Source: WFZT01 sp964571845 (GTDB lineage: Bacteria > Hydrothermota > Hydrothermia > B15-G9 > WFZT01). Taken from it: a DNA stretch of 64,000 nucleotides. A program made the position numbers and the translations under genes. Shown here one piece after another: positions 54,383 to 63,118 of the stretch; position 1 is the first letter of the stretch, and every line of letters starts with the position of its first letter. The stretch covers positions 1 through 64,000 of the forward strand of contig CAZNDM010000074.1 in NCBI GenBank assembly GCA_964571845.1. Direction: 5' to 3'. The notes beneath the pieces are model-generated. The model worked only from the letters and a program-made list of their open reading frames with translations, did not search any database and was not told the DNA's origin.

Positions 54383-54410
54383 ATTCTAATGCCAGTAATA
54401 AAATACTCAA
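54383..54410 (-). promoter_or_regulatory. Promoter of tamB-priA, near-leaderless
   Basis: Minus strand: -35 TTGAGT (54410-54405), 16-bp spacer, -10 TAGAAT (54388-54383), only 12 nt before the ATG at 54370. No Shine-Dalgarno site. Confidence 0.55.
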
Positions 54411-54475
54411 AGAATGGTATTTTCCCCACCATGCTATTAAAATAATCCTATCACTGATGTGGAGAAAAACTTACA

Positions 54476-56002
54476 ATGTTTGTTTTAACACCCGATGAAC
54501 AGAAAAGACTCAGGAAAATTGCCAACAGGGAAATTGGTCTCAAAAACCCTATTCTCACTGAGAATGCTGGTAGAACAGCATTTTCAGTCTTAATTGAGGA
54601 AATTGACCTCCCTGTTGATAGAGCTGTTGTTGTAATTGGGAAAGGTTACAACGGAGCAGAAGGACTGGTTGTTGCAAGATATCTACTTGAAAAATCACGT
54701 GAGTTATCAGTTTTTATCGTTGGAAAAAGGAGACATTTGAACAGAGAAGCTAAGGCAAATCTTAAACTTTTTGAAAAGTTCGGTGGAAAAGTCCGTGAAA
54801 TTATTACACCGGATATTAACATCAGAAATAAATTTTTAAGAGCAAATCTAATTGTAGATGCAATTTGGGGAACAGGATTTAAGGGAAAACCTGAAGGAAT
54901 TTACAGAAATATTATCAGCTGGATAAATGAATCACGTGCCTACACCCTTTCACTCGACATTCCTTCAGGGGTAAATCCGGCTACAGGTGAGGTTTCAACC
55001 GATGCTGTATACGCTGATCTCACTGTAACAATGGTTTTCCCAAAGGTTGGAAACATCTTCTATCCCGGTAAGTTACATACTGGAAAGCTCGTAATAGCGG
55101 ATACTGGAATACCTGAGAAAATAGTGTCACGAGAGGTCAAAAGGGCAACCTTTGAAGAAGAGGATGCCGCGAAATATATCATCACGGGTAATCCAAACGG
55201 TAGAGTACTGTTTATTGGAGAATTAGAAGATTCTTTATTGTCAGCTAATGCCGCAATTAGAATTGGAGCCGGTACTTCCTACATTGCACTTCCCAAAAAG
55301 TATCTCAATTCTGTTTCACCTGTATCCCCAAACGTTGTAGAGCTACCCGTCATTGATAGGGGAGGTATCCTGAACGATGAATCGGCGGATTTTATCTGTA
55401 ACTACGGCCTTGATTTTAATGCCCTTGTAATAAACAGCGAAGCCCATGGAAAAATTTTAAATTCTCAGGGTTTCCTGCGACTGATAAAAAGATTCAGGGG
55501 ATCAATTCTTATCGACTCCCCGGGTGAAGGCCTGCTTGGAATCCATCTAAACTGCCTGAGAAATAGAGAAAACCCTTCTATCCTGATGATTACAGCTCAG
55601 GAATTTAAAAAATTACTTAACCGTATTAAAGATGAAGATGACGTTGATCTAATAAAATCTGGTGTGGAATTCGCCACTTACAACAATACTGTGCTCGTTA
55701 TCAAAGGAACTCCGGCAGTCGTATTCACCCCTGATGGTTTCACCTGGATAAATTCTACGGGTACCCCTGGACTGGCGAGTGGAGACACAGGAAGAGTACT
55801 TACTGGAATGATAGCCGGTTTGTTAACTCAAGGATACTCACCACCCAACGCCTCTATCCTGGCAGTTTTTCTCCATGGACTGGCAGCAGACATCGGAGTC
55901 ATTGACCTTACTAAACACACACTTATTGCCGGGGATCTGATTGAATATATACCCGAAGCGATAAGATATTTAAAAGATTATGAAGACATGGATCAAAGTT
56001 AG
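54476..56002 (+). CDS. NAD(P)H-hydrate epimerase fused to a degenerate dehydratase domain
   Basis: 508 residues with the layout of the bifunctional NAD(P)HX repair protein Nnr. The epimerase half (about 1-220) is recognisable: LTENAGRTA, VDAIWGTGF and DIPSGVNPATGE, but the usual GNNGGDG reads GYNGAEG. In the C-terminal half nearly every dehydratase motif is altered: GPGLG becomes INSEAHG, DADALN becomes DSPGEGL, TPHPGE becomes ITAQEF, and the GSGDVL catalytic aspartate site reads GDTGRVL. VIKGT is kept. The C-terminal domain is therefore probably inactive as a dehydratase. It overlaps the propeller gene by 23 nt. Confidence 0.82.
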   Translation: MFVLTPDEQKRLRKIANREIGLKNPILTENAGRTAFSVLIEEIDLPVDRAVVVIGKGYNGAEGLVVARYLLEKSRELSVFIVGKRRHLNREAKANLKLFEKFGGKVREIITPDINIRNKFLRANLIVDAIWGTGFKGKPEGIYRNIISWINESRAYTLSLDIPSGVNPATGEVSTDAVYADLTVTMVFPKVGNIFYPGKLHTGKLVIADTGIPEKIVSREVKRATFEEEDAAKYIITGNPNGRVLFIGELEDSLLSANAAIRIGAGTSYIALPKKYLNSVSPVSPNVVELPVIDRGGILNDESADFICNYGLDFNALVINSEAHGKILNSQGFLRLIKRFRGSILIDSPGEGLLGIHLNCLRNRENPSILMITAQEFKKLLNRIKDEDDVDLIKSGVEFATYNNTVLVIKGTPAVVFTPDGFTWINSTGTPGLASGDTGRVLTGMIAGLLTQGYSPPNASILAVFLHGLAADIGVIDLTKHTLIAGDLIEYIPEAIRYLKDYEDMDQS

Positions 56003-57404
56003 CCTTTTAATCCTCTTAATTTCAAGCTTAAAAGCTTATAGCACACTTAACATCGGCAAATTCCTATATGTCAACTCCATCGTTAAACAGAGCAATAGAC
56101 TGGTGGTAGCGACCGATGGTGGAGTTTTTCTATACAATCTCTTTGACAATAAGATTGAGCACACACTTGTTACACAATTTGCTGTCAAGTTGTGTATTAT
56201 TCAGAACTTACTTACTGGATTTTTTGTTGACTACATGGGCAATCTTTACAGATGGGATATTGGACATGACGAGAAATACTTCATCTCCAGTGTCGGGCCT
56301 GCAACTTCCCTCGGTGTATGCTGTGATAAAATCTATATCGAAAACAATGGTAATGTAACTGCATATACCAACTCAGGTATTCGTATAGGACCGGCAAAAC
56401 CTGAACCAGGGACATATTGGGTGGGAAAGATAAATTCTATAAAGCGTGGAGACGACAAAATTATTTTCCTTCAACCTTACTTTTTTATAGACAATTATGC
56501 TGGAAGAATTGATTTTTCATATTTTTACAAAAATTTCACTGATCTGTGGGTCGGGACAAGAGGAAAGGGGATCTATAAATACGATTTGAATCTGAGGATA
56601 AAAACAGATTCCATTCAGATTGGACTTCCTTTTAGAGAAGTACAGTCAATTGCCTCTGATGGAAAATACATTTTTATCGGGGGGAATAACGGATTGGTTA
56701 GATTTGATGGGAACATCTGGATGCCCATACTTTCTGGAGGTCAATCTGGTCTCTCATGTCCCAATATCCTTAAACTCGAAGTAGCTGATCAACGTTTAAT
56801 AATTGGTACTCAATGCGACATAGAATATCTTGGTAAATACAGAATTAACCGTTTAATACGTAATGCTACTCTCCTCGGGGTCTCCAGAAATATAATTATT
56901 GCTCAGAACAACGATCATGTATATTATTTCAATCTCAGTGGAGCAGTATTGAAAGAATTCAAATTCCCTTATAAGATAAAGAAAATCTTAAACTTTGGAA
57001 GCTCTGAACTCCTTCTCGCCAATGATAATATTCTTAAAATTTCTGATTCTACTATTCTCCCATTAAGGAGTTTGAATGCGTTTTCTCCCATCTATTCAAT
57101 GACAGTATCTAAGGACACCCTCTTCGTACTTTCAGAAATAGGTCTATTAGAGGTATCGGACGGGATTATCGAGAAGCTGGTCCTCCCCTTTAGACCAGCC
57201 TCGAATACTCCTTATCCAATGATCTGTATCAGGGAAAAAATATTCATCGGAAGTACCGACGGCCTATACATGTTTAACAGAAAAACGGGAAATCTTGAGA
57301 AAATTTTCTGTAGCCTCCCGGACAATCGTGTGAATACGTTATCATACTGGCATGGTAAATTATTCGTAGGTACGCCTTCAGGATTGTGTATAATCACTCC
57401 CTAA
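55980..57404 (+). CDS. Secreted beta-propeller protein
   Basis: 474 residues with a signal peptide (MKTWIKVSLLILLISSLKAYS). The body has repeated four-stranded blades of the two-component-regulator propeller type: LVVATDGGVFLYN, LWVGTRGKGIYKYD, IFIGGNNGLVRFDG, LFVLSEIGLLEV, IFIGSTDGLYMFN and LFVGTPSGLCII. No catalytic or output domain follows, so it is a free periplasmic or surface propeller, probably a binding protein. Coupled to the Nnr homologue; 4-nt tail overlap with the BTAD gene. Confidence 0.72.
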   Translation: MKTWIKVSLLILLISSLKAYSTLNIGKFLYVNSIVKQSNRLVVATDGGVFLYNLFDNKIEHTLVTQFAVKLCIIQNLLTGFFVDYMGNLYRWDIGHDEKYFISSVGPATSLGVCCDKIYIENNGNVTAYTNSGIRIGPAKPEPGTYWVGKINSIKRGDDKIIFLQPYFFIDNYAGRIDFSYFYKNFTDLWVGTRGKGIYKYDLNLRIKTDSIQIGLPFREVQSIASDGKYIFIGGNNGLVRFDGNIWMPILSGGQSGLSCPNILKLEVADQRLIIGTQCDIEYLGKYRINRLIRNATLLGVSRNIIIAQNNDHVYYFNLSGAVLKEFKFPYKIKKILNFGSSELLLANDNILKISDSTILPLRSLNAFSPIYSMTVSKDTLFVLSEIGLLEVSDGIIEKLVLPFRPASNTPYPMICIREKIFIGSTDGLYMFNRKTGNLEKIFCSLPDNRVNTLSYWHGKLFVGTPSGLCIITP

Positions 57405-59560
57405 CTATTCTCCTTTAGATTATTCAGGAGACTCTTTATATCCGGTGAAGGCTCAATGTCATAACGTTTTTTTAAAGTTCTCTCGTAGAGTTTAAACACC
57501 TTGACGGCATTTGCACGTTCCCCGGATTCAAGTAGAAGATTTATATAACTCTTCACAATGTTGTCATTCGTTGGATCAACAAAGAACGCCTTATCAAGAA
57601 GCACCTTCATTTTACCTCTCTCTCCACTTTCACTGTAAAACTTGACAAGCATCTGGACAGCCTGGAAATAGAGATTCCTCAAACGTTCTCTCTCAATATA
57701 AACAAAATCACTGTAAATATCATCCTCAAGAAAGTCACCTCTATAAAGTTCAACTGCCCTTTCGAGTTTGACAACAGCTTCTTTCCTATCAACCGTGCGA
57801 GTGGCCTCTTTAATGAGATTTTCAAAAACTACAGTATCGAGAGTCACTTCGTCTATGTATAAACCGTACTTTCCATCGGCATAAACTATTATCGAAGGCT
57901 TATCATCCTTCAGTAGCCAGGGCTCTATCACATCGCGGAGTAAGGAAATATAGACTCTAAGCTTACCATGAGATTTCTCCGGATTCTCCCCTGGCCAGAT
58001 GGATTCCATGATATAATCCCGTGGAAGCAATTTATTCTTATTTACCACGAAAAATTTAAACAGGTCTCTAACAGACGGCCTCTTCCAATCAGTCGACGTG
58101 ATCTTATAAGGACCAATAAAGACTTCAAAGTTCCCAAACGTGTAAATATTTATGTTATATCTTGCTCTATACTCAGAAACGAGAGTTCGATAACTTTCCT
58201 TTTCTTCAGGAGTTTTAAGTTTTGTTTTTATGGCAAGGAATAAATGAGGATGAAAAGTGGGTGATTTTATCAGGTTCTTGATAATCTCCTTAATGGAGAA
58301 TTCCTGAACGACACCATGGATAAATTCATTATCTCCAAGCAAAGACGCAACCTTAACAAAAAATTCTGGATATTCAATCTCTCTCTTAATCTCGTTCATT
58401 ACATAAATGAGGTCTTTTTTAAATAGCGTGAAATAACCTATTCTGCCGTGTCTTTTCTGTATACATTTATAAATTCTGTTAAATAGATCGACTGCATCCT
58501 TTCTTAGTCCTCTTTTCAGCAGAAATTTTGCATAAACTGGAAGAATTACAATTAAGTCGTTACAAAATTCTTCCCCAAGGGCATTCTTTACCTTCACAGG
58601 GTTAATGGATTCCTGTTCGGTGATGGATTTCATAAAATAGGCAATTTTATACTCATAGGTATCCTTGTGTCCCCATCTTTTCAATATCTCATCAGCATGT
58701 TCCCTCACCTGTGAAAGTACCCCAAGCTTGTAGGCGAGAAGCAGGGAAACAATATGAAATGTCAGAAAATCATGGGCTTTATCAGTTTCAACCAACAATT
58801 TTTCCGACATTTTCAGATACTCCTGCGCTTGCCTATCCTTACCCAGCAGGAGAAATATTTTCGCAAATCCGTTTGAAATTGCAATTCTCAATGTCCCCGG
58901 TTCCAGACATTTCCCATGTTTTATTTCCTCAACAACCTTCAATGCATTATCTGAATCCTTCATTTCTGCATAAAGTTCTGCAAGATTGATCAGGTTATTG
59001 CAAAAAATGGGCCTGAGATCAATCCGTGATGATAATTTTGCAGATTCCTTGTACATATCAAGTGCATTTTTTATATCACCTCTCACATCATAAGCTACAG
59101 CAAGATTGGATAAGGCAGTCACAATTAAATGCAAGTCACCACGCTCCTCTGCTACTGAGAGGGCTTTCTTTAAATAATCAATCGTATTGTCAATTCTATT
59201 GATATAAAAATAACCGGTAGCAAGATCGATGAGGTAAGACGCATACTGTGGAGTATTCCTCATCTCACCCTCAATGCCTCTCAAAATCTGGATTCCAACA
59301 TCAAAATTTCCCTTACCGATCTCGACTCCACCCAAACCCCATAATGAGTAGGCTTTTATTTTGGGATCAGGAGAGTTTTTCGATTTTTTAAAACATACCT
59401 CGGCTTCAAAGAATCTGTTCAAAAATTTATACCCCATACCAAGAAAAAGATAAACTTCACAATCCTTTTTATCATCCGGTATCTTCTCAAGCAAGTTTAC
59501 CCCCTCTTCATACTTACCGCGGTAGTACAAATCTATTACCTTATCTATAACGTCTCTCAT
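57401..59560 (-). CDS. TPR protein with C-terminal winged-helix/BTAD transcriptional activator domain
   Basis: 719 residues, no signal or membrane segment. Residues about 1-330 are TPR repeats (EEGVNLLEKIPDDKK, NTIDYLKKALSVAEERG, ALSNLAVAYDVRGD). An OmpR-type winged helix begins at about 480 (IYTFGNFEVFIG, LFKFFVVNKNKLLPRDYI, SHGKLRVYISLLRDVI), followed by a bacterial transcriptional activation domain (EAVVKLERAVELYRGDFLEDD to the end). SARP regulators carry the same two domains at the N-terminus; here they are at the C-terminus, as in some LuxR-less TPR activators. The divergent clostripain operon is the obvious candidate target. Confidence 0.85.
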   Translation of the reverse strand: MRDVIDKVIDLYYRGKYEEGVNLLEKIPDDKKDCEVYLFLGMGYKFLNRFFEAEVCFKKSKNSPDPKIKAYSLWGLGGVEIGKGNFDVGIQILRGIEGEMRNTPQYASYLIDLATGYFYINRIDNTIDYLKKALSVAEERGDLHLIVTALSNLAVAYDVRGDIKNALDMYKESAKLSSRIDLRPIFCNNLINLAELYAEMKDSDNALKVVEEIKHGKCLEPGTLRIAISNGFAKIFLLLGKDRQAQEYLKMSEKLLVETDKAHDFLTFHIVSLLLAYKLGVLSQVREHADEILKRWGHKDTYEYKIAYFMKSITEQESINPVKVKNALGEEFCNDLIVILPVYAKFLLKRGLRKDAVDLFNRIYKCIQKRHGRIGYFTLFKKDLIYVMNEIKREIEYPEFFVKVASLLGDNEFIHGVVQEFSIKEIIKNLIKSPTFHPHLFLAIKTKLKTPEEKESYRTLVSEYRARYNINIYTFGNFEVFIGPYKITSTDWKRPSVRDLFKFFVVNKNKLLPRDYIMESIWPGENPEKSHGKLRVYISLLRDVIEPWLLKDDKPSIIVYADGKYGLYIDEVTLDTVVFENLIKEATRTVDRKEAVVKLERAVELYRGDFLEDDIYSDFVYIERERLRNLYFQAVQMLVKFYSESGERGKMKVLLDKAFFVDPTNDNIVKSYINLLLESGERANAVKVFKLYERTLKKRYDIEPSPDIKSLLNNLKENS

Positions 59561-59564
59561 AACC

Positions 59565-59585
59565 TTGTTAACACCACGTTAACAA
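59565..59585. promoter_or_regulatory. 21-bp inverted repeat, probable operator between BTAD regulator and clostripain operon
   Basis: TTGTTAAC (59565-59572), 5-nt centre ACCAC, GTTAACAA (59578-59585): 8-bp perfect arms. It lies 5 nt upstream of the BTAD start codon and just upstream of the TTGTAA (59588-59593) that may be the -35 of the plus-strand operon (-10 TAATAC at 59610-59615). Well placed to control both directions. Confidence 0.55.
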
Positions 59586-59617
59586 TTTTGTAACACCTAA
59601 ATTTTAACATAATACGC

Positions 59618-59791
59618 ATGGTAAAGAAATTTTTTACAATGGAATTTGTTAAAACGGACGATGGCCAGGTCAGAATCGTTGTAAAAATCCTCGAAAAAGA
59701 AATTAAAGAAAAGATTTTCAAATCTATAGATGAGACCCTCAGTTTCCTTAAAGAAAAATTTTTAGAGGAGGTGAAAAGGAATGAGGAATAA
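59618..59791 (+). CDS. 57-residue small protein upstream of clostripain
   Basis: Sequence runs MVKKFFTMEFVKTDDGQ to FLEEVKRNEE: highly charged, predicted beta then helix, no cysteine, no signal peptide. Codon use looks genuine. It overlaps the clostripain start by 11 nt, and its last codons form the GAGGAGGTGA ribosome site of that gene, so the two are coupled. The -10 is 2 nt from its ATG, so it is leaderless, or it starts at the internal ATG 59639 (50 residues). Not recognised; an intracellular partner, or a leader that sets clostripain translation, are both possible. Confidence 0.55.
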   Translation: MVKKFFTMEFVKTDDGQVRIVVKILEKEIKEKIFKSIDETLSFLKEKFLEEVKRNEE

Positions 59792-61424
59792 ATTCGTTGT
59801 TGGCATATTGGGCATAATAATCCTTGCAATTGCAGGATGCAAAAGCTCAACAACAGGCTCACCAGCACCATCAAATCCCAGCTGGACTATCATTGGGTAT
59901 CTCGATGGAAACAATAATCTCGATATCAGCAACAATGGAACTTCCTACGTGATTGAAGATGCCCAGAATCTCGAACTTGTAGGAAGCACAGAAGATGTCA
60001 ACATAATAGTTGCCGTTGGTTCAATCAAAAAAGGAGGTATCGTCAAATACTACTTCATTGAACATCATGAACATGAATTACCAGATTCTCTAAGCTCACC
60101 GGTGCTCGAAAATCTGGGAACACGCGATATGTCTGATCCTACCACATTACAACAATTTATTGAATATGCGGTCGAACACTACCCTGCCGATCACTATGCT
60201 CTCCTCATCGATGATCATGGAGGCGGATGGAGAGGATGCTGTGCTGACGACCAGAATGGCTCAGGAAATCTCATGTCACTAAATCAACTCAAATCGGCTA
60301 TCCAGAATGCAAACGTGCACTTCGATCTTGTAATTTTCCACGCTTGCCTTATGGGACAGGCAGAAGTTGGTTATCAGCTCAAGGATATCGCAGATTACAT
60401 GGTTGCATCAGAATTTACATTGCCCATGCAGAGCGTTTTAAACGCTCCAGAATGGCTCGACTCCCTCGTGAATAGACCATCCATGTCTGCCCGGGAACTC
60501 TCCATGAAAATAGCTGAAGCTGTCTACAACGCTGGCCAGAGACTCCAGAAAATCGTTCACATGGCCGCTATTGATCTGAACTATATGAATGCACTGGGGG
60601 CAGACATTGGTGTACTGGGTAATAGAATAGTTGACAACGTCAATGGACACTGGGATGAGGTAAGAGATGCGTGGGGAAGAACTCATTATACCCAGTACGA
60701 TGACCCAACTTTCGTTGATATCAGAGAATTTATAAATAATTTGAAAAATGAACCTAATGTCGGACAGAATCCCTCTATCAGAAATGCAGCAGATAACGTA
60801 CTGAATGACCTAAATGAGGCCGTTCTTAGAACCTACACCAATGCACCAGGACTTACCCGTGGAGGCCTCACTATATATTTTCCCTCTACTCAAGCCGAAT
60901 TCCAGCAGGATTCAGCCGCCTATGCATCTATTGATTTCGTACATACCAACTGGATCAACTTCATCCACCAATTCATTATTAATGCTGGCGGAGGCGGTGG
61001 AGGTGGCACTGGATCGGTCACAATCAGTGGGAATCTCACAACTGCCGGAGGAGAAACACAATTTACACCTATAGCAGTTTTCAGCCACGACCAGATTCTT
61101 GATCAGAATGATACTCAGGTACAGGGTAATCCTATTGGTATAGGGAACTTTAACCTGACCTTTCAGGTCCCTGAAGGTTATGGACAGGGGGATTATATCC
61201 TCTTCGTCTTCCTCGGTACCCACTGCTTCGATCTGGACGGAGATGGACAGGCAGATGATGTCTTTGTAGGTTTCTATCCCGAACCGGATCAGCAGGGTAA
61301 CATAGTGTTCACAAATCTTCAGGAATCCTTTACCGGTGTGACTGTTGATGCAAACTACTACATACAGAATGGATGTGGTGGAAAAAGTAGAATATTTGGA
61401 AAAGTTCATCTTATTGGAAAATAA
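59781..61424 (+). CDS. Clostripain-family (C11) cysteine peptidase, lipoprotein
   Basis: 547 residues. Lipoprotein signal with lipobox IAGC (Cys20) and a Ser/Thr/Gly-rich spacer, so anchored to a membrane. The C11 domain spans about 30-390: catalytic H146 in DDHGGGW and C189 in FHACLMG, the Cys/His dyad. A seven-Gly linker near 396 joins a C-terminal beta-sandwich-like domain (VTISGNLTTAGGE). The clostripain fold usually self-activates by internal cleavage and cuts after basic residues. Strong GAGGAGGTGA site lies inside the small gene. Followed at 8 nt by hairpin 5. Confidence 0.9.
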   Translation: MRNKFVVGILGIIILAIAGCKSSTTGSPAPSNPSWTIIGYLDGNNNLDISNNGTSYVIEDAQNLELVGSTEDVNIIVAVGSIKKGGIVKYYFIEHHEHELPDSLSSPVLENLGTRDMSDPTTLQQFIEYAVEHYPADHYALLIDDHGGGWRGCCADDQNGSGNLMSLNQLKSAIQNANVHFDLVIFHACLMGQAEVGYQLKDIADYMVASEFTLPMQSVLNAPEWLDSLVNRPSMSARELSMKIAEAVYNAGQRLQKIVHMAAIDLNYMNALGADIGVLGNRIVDNVNGHWDEVRDAWGRTHYTQYDDPTFVDIREFINNLKNEPNVGQNPSIRNAADNVLNDLNEAVLRTYTNAPGLTRGGLTIYFPSTQAEFQQDSAAYASIDFVHTNWINFIHQFIINAGGGGGGGTGSVTISGNLTTAGGETQFTPIAVFSHDQILDQNDTQVQGNPIGIGNFNLTFQVPEGYGQGDYILFVFLGTHCFDLDGDGQADDVFVGFYPEPDQQGNIVFTNLQESFTGVTVDANYYIQNGCGGKSRIFGKVHLIGK

Positions 61425-61431
61425 GTGATAA

Positions 61432-61466
61432 GTTCGGGGCGCTGCGCAAAGCGCAGCGCCCCGAAC
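61432..61466. terminator. GC-rich perfect hairpin 5 (16-bp stem, AAA loop)
   Basis: Arms GTTCGGGGCGCTGCGC (61432-61447) and exact complement (61451-61466), 8 nt after the clostripain stop. No T-tract after it. Confidence 0.7.
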
Positions 61467-62060
61467 AACATATTAACACCTCCTGAATGCCAATTCTCCT
61501 CCAATTCAACAACTCATCACCTTTGGAACATCTCCCCTCTGTTCCTCCAGTACTCTAAAACAGTAATAGATAAGTTGCCTCAAAGAATAAATGGCAAAAA
61601 TACAGGAATTCCAGCTCATCACATCGTCTCTCAAAATCGGGCACTCCATGTACAGACTGCTCACTTCGGCAATGTTAATGTCATCGCAAAGTAACCATTG
61701 CGATTTACACATATATTCTGGGCCCCAATGGGTAATATCAACAAATAGAAGGGAAATTTAAGAGTTCCTCCACCGCAGAGGGGCGATGAAATAGATTTTA
61801 CACATCTTTTGACCTCAAAATAGTATGAAGACCTATTCTGATCTTCTTCCCTGAGAGTTTTAAATGGAAGAAAATTAAATGCCACCTTTCCAATTTTAAA
61901 AGGCAAAAAATTTACCAATTTTTTCATACTGCAAAAAATAATGCAAAAACGGTGCACCAATCTACCTTCTCTGATGTATTACAACAAAATTGTGAAAAAA
62001 TCCCCATCCAACCCCTCCGGGCGATAATCCACCAGCTCCTTTCCCCAGACCCCCTCTTTA
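61467..62060. other. Non-coding spacer between clostripain and etfA
   Basis: About 600 bases between hairpins 5 and 6 without a convincing gene. A segment near 61770-61793 (CCTCCACCGCAGAGG then GGCGATGAAAT) faintly resembles the hairpin of the dispersed element on the minus strand, perhaps a fourth, decayed copy. Frames of 68-99 codons on the minus strand lack ribosome sites. Confidence 0.5.
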
Positions 62061-62097
62061 GGTCTGGTGGAGCCCCCTTCGGGGGCTCCACCAGACC
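62061..62097. terminator. GC-rich perfect hairpin 6 (17-bp stem, TTC loop)
   Basis: Arms GGTCTGGTGGAGCCCCC (62061-62077) and exact complement (62081-62097), 6 nt past the etfA stop on the minus strand. Confidence 0.72.
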
Positions 62098-62103
62098 CTA
62101 CAA

Positions 62104-63105
62104 TTAATCAACTTTATAAACTTCCTTCAATTCCTTTATCAATTCCGGTACCACCTTGAAGAGATCGTCCACAATTCCGTAATCCGCTACCTTGAAGATC
62201 GGAGCCTCAGGATCCTTATTGACCGCTACTATAACCTTCGATGTCCTCATACCTGCAAGATGCTGGATCGCTCCTGAAATGCCGAACGCCATGTACAGTT
62301 TGGGAGCCACCACCTTACCTGTCTGACCAACCTGGTGAGAGTGATCAATCCAGCCACTATCAACGGCAACACGGGATGCACCAAGTGCAACCTTCCCTAC
62401 ACCAGCCTTATTTAAAACATCGATAAGCTGGCGGAGAAGCTCAAATCCCTCTGGACCTTTGACTCCTCTACCACCTGAAACGATTATGTCAGCCTCCGTA
62501 ACATCAATTTCGCCTGTCTCCTTTTCCTTGACCTGAAGGACTTTAGCCTTGAAGTCGTCATCTGATAGATCAACACTTAACTCCTCTGCCGAGGCACTTC
62601 TCGACGAGTCGGGCTCCCCCTTCTCGAAGATCTTTGGCCTGAGTGAGATGATGGCTGGCTCAGCAGAAAGTTCAAAAGTTCCGTAAACCTTACCTGCATA
62701 GAGGGGCTTGACCACTTCAAATTTTCCGTCTTTGTATTCAAGTCCTGTGATGTCAGAAACCATTGGAACACCAAATTTTGCGGCAACTCTGGGAGCAAGA
62801 TCCTTACCGAGGCTCGTTGCTGAGAGCAAAAATACTTTTGCATCAGCCTTGTCCATTGCAGCTTTTACAGCCTTCGCATAGGGTACAGTGAGATAATTCT
62901 GCAATCTATCATCTGAGACCTTGAGGATCACATCTGCGCCATACTGTGCAAGTGTGTTATCAAATCCATCGGTCTTTCCAATCAAAAGTGCATAAACCTT
63001 GCCACCTGAAGCATCGGCGATCTTTCTCGCCGTATTTAAAGCCTCAAGTGAAAACTCTCTAACTTCATCCTTTTTCGTTTCAATATAAACCAGGATGTTT
63101 GCCAT
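62104..63105 (-). CDS. etfA: Electron transfer flavoprotein alpha subunit
   Basis: 333 residues. FAD-binding C-terminal domain with GGRGVKGPEGF near 210, VALGASRVAVDSGW, QVGQTGKVVAPKLY and the signature AVNKDPEAPIFKVADYGIV. With EtfB it carries electrons from acyl-CoA dehydrogenases or takes part in flavin-based bifurcation; the sequence read here does not decide between these. The ribosome site AAAGGAGGGAG overlaps the etfB stop. Confidence 0.96.
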   Translation of the reverse strand: MANILVYIETKKDEVREFSLEALNTARKIADASGGKVYALLIGKTDGFDNTLAQYGADVILKVSDDRLQNYLTVPYAKAVKAAMDKADAKVFLLSATSLGKDLAPRVAAKFGVPMVSDITGLEYKDGKFEVVKPLYAGKVYGTFELSAEPAIISLRPKIFEKGEPDSSRSASAEELSVDLSDDDFKAKVLQVKEKETGEIDVTEADIIVSGGRGVKGPEGFELLRQLIDVLNKAGVGKVALGASRVAVDSGWIDHSHQVGQTGKVVAPKLYMAFGISGAIQHLAGMRTSKVIVAVNKDPEAPIFKVADYGIVDDLFKVVPELIKELKEVYKVD

Positions 63106-63118
63106 TTTTCTCCCTCCT

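Noticed and set aside
60912..61409. 165-codon frame antisense to the clostripain C-terminus
   Set aside because: Shadow of a well-supported gene with lipobox and catalytic residues on the plus strand.
61506..61712. 68-codon minus-strand frame after clostripain
   Set aside because: No start signals, cysteine-rich random-looking composition, lies between two terminator-like hairpins.
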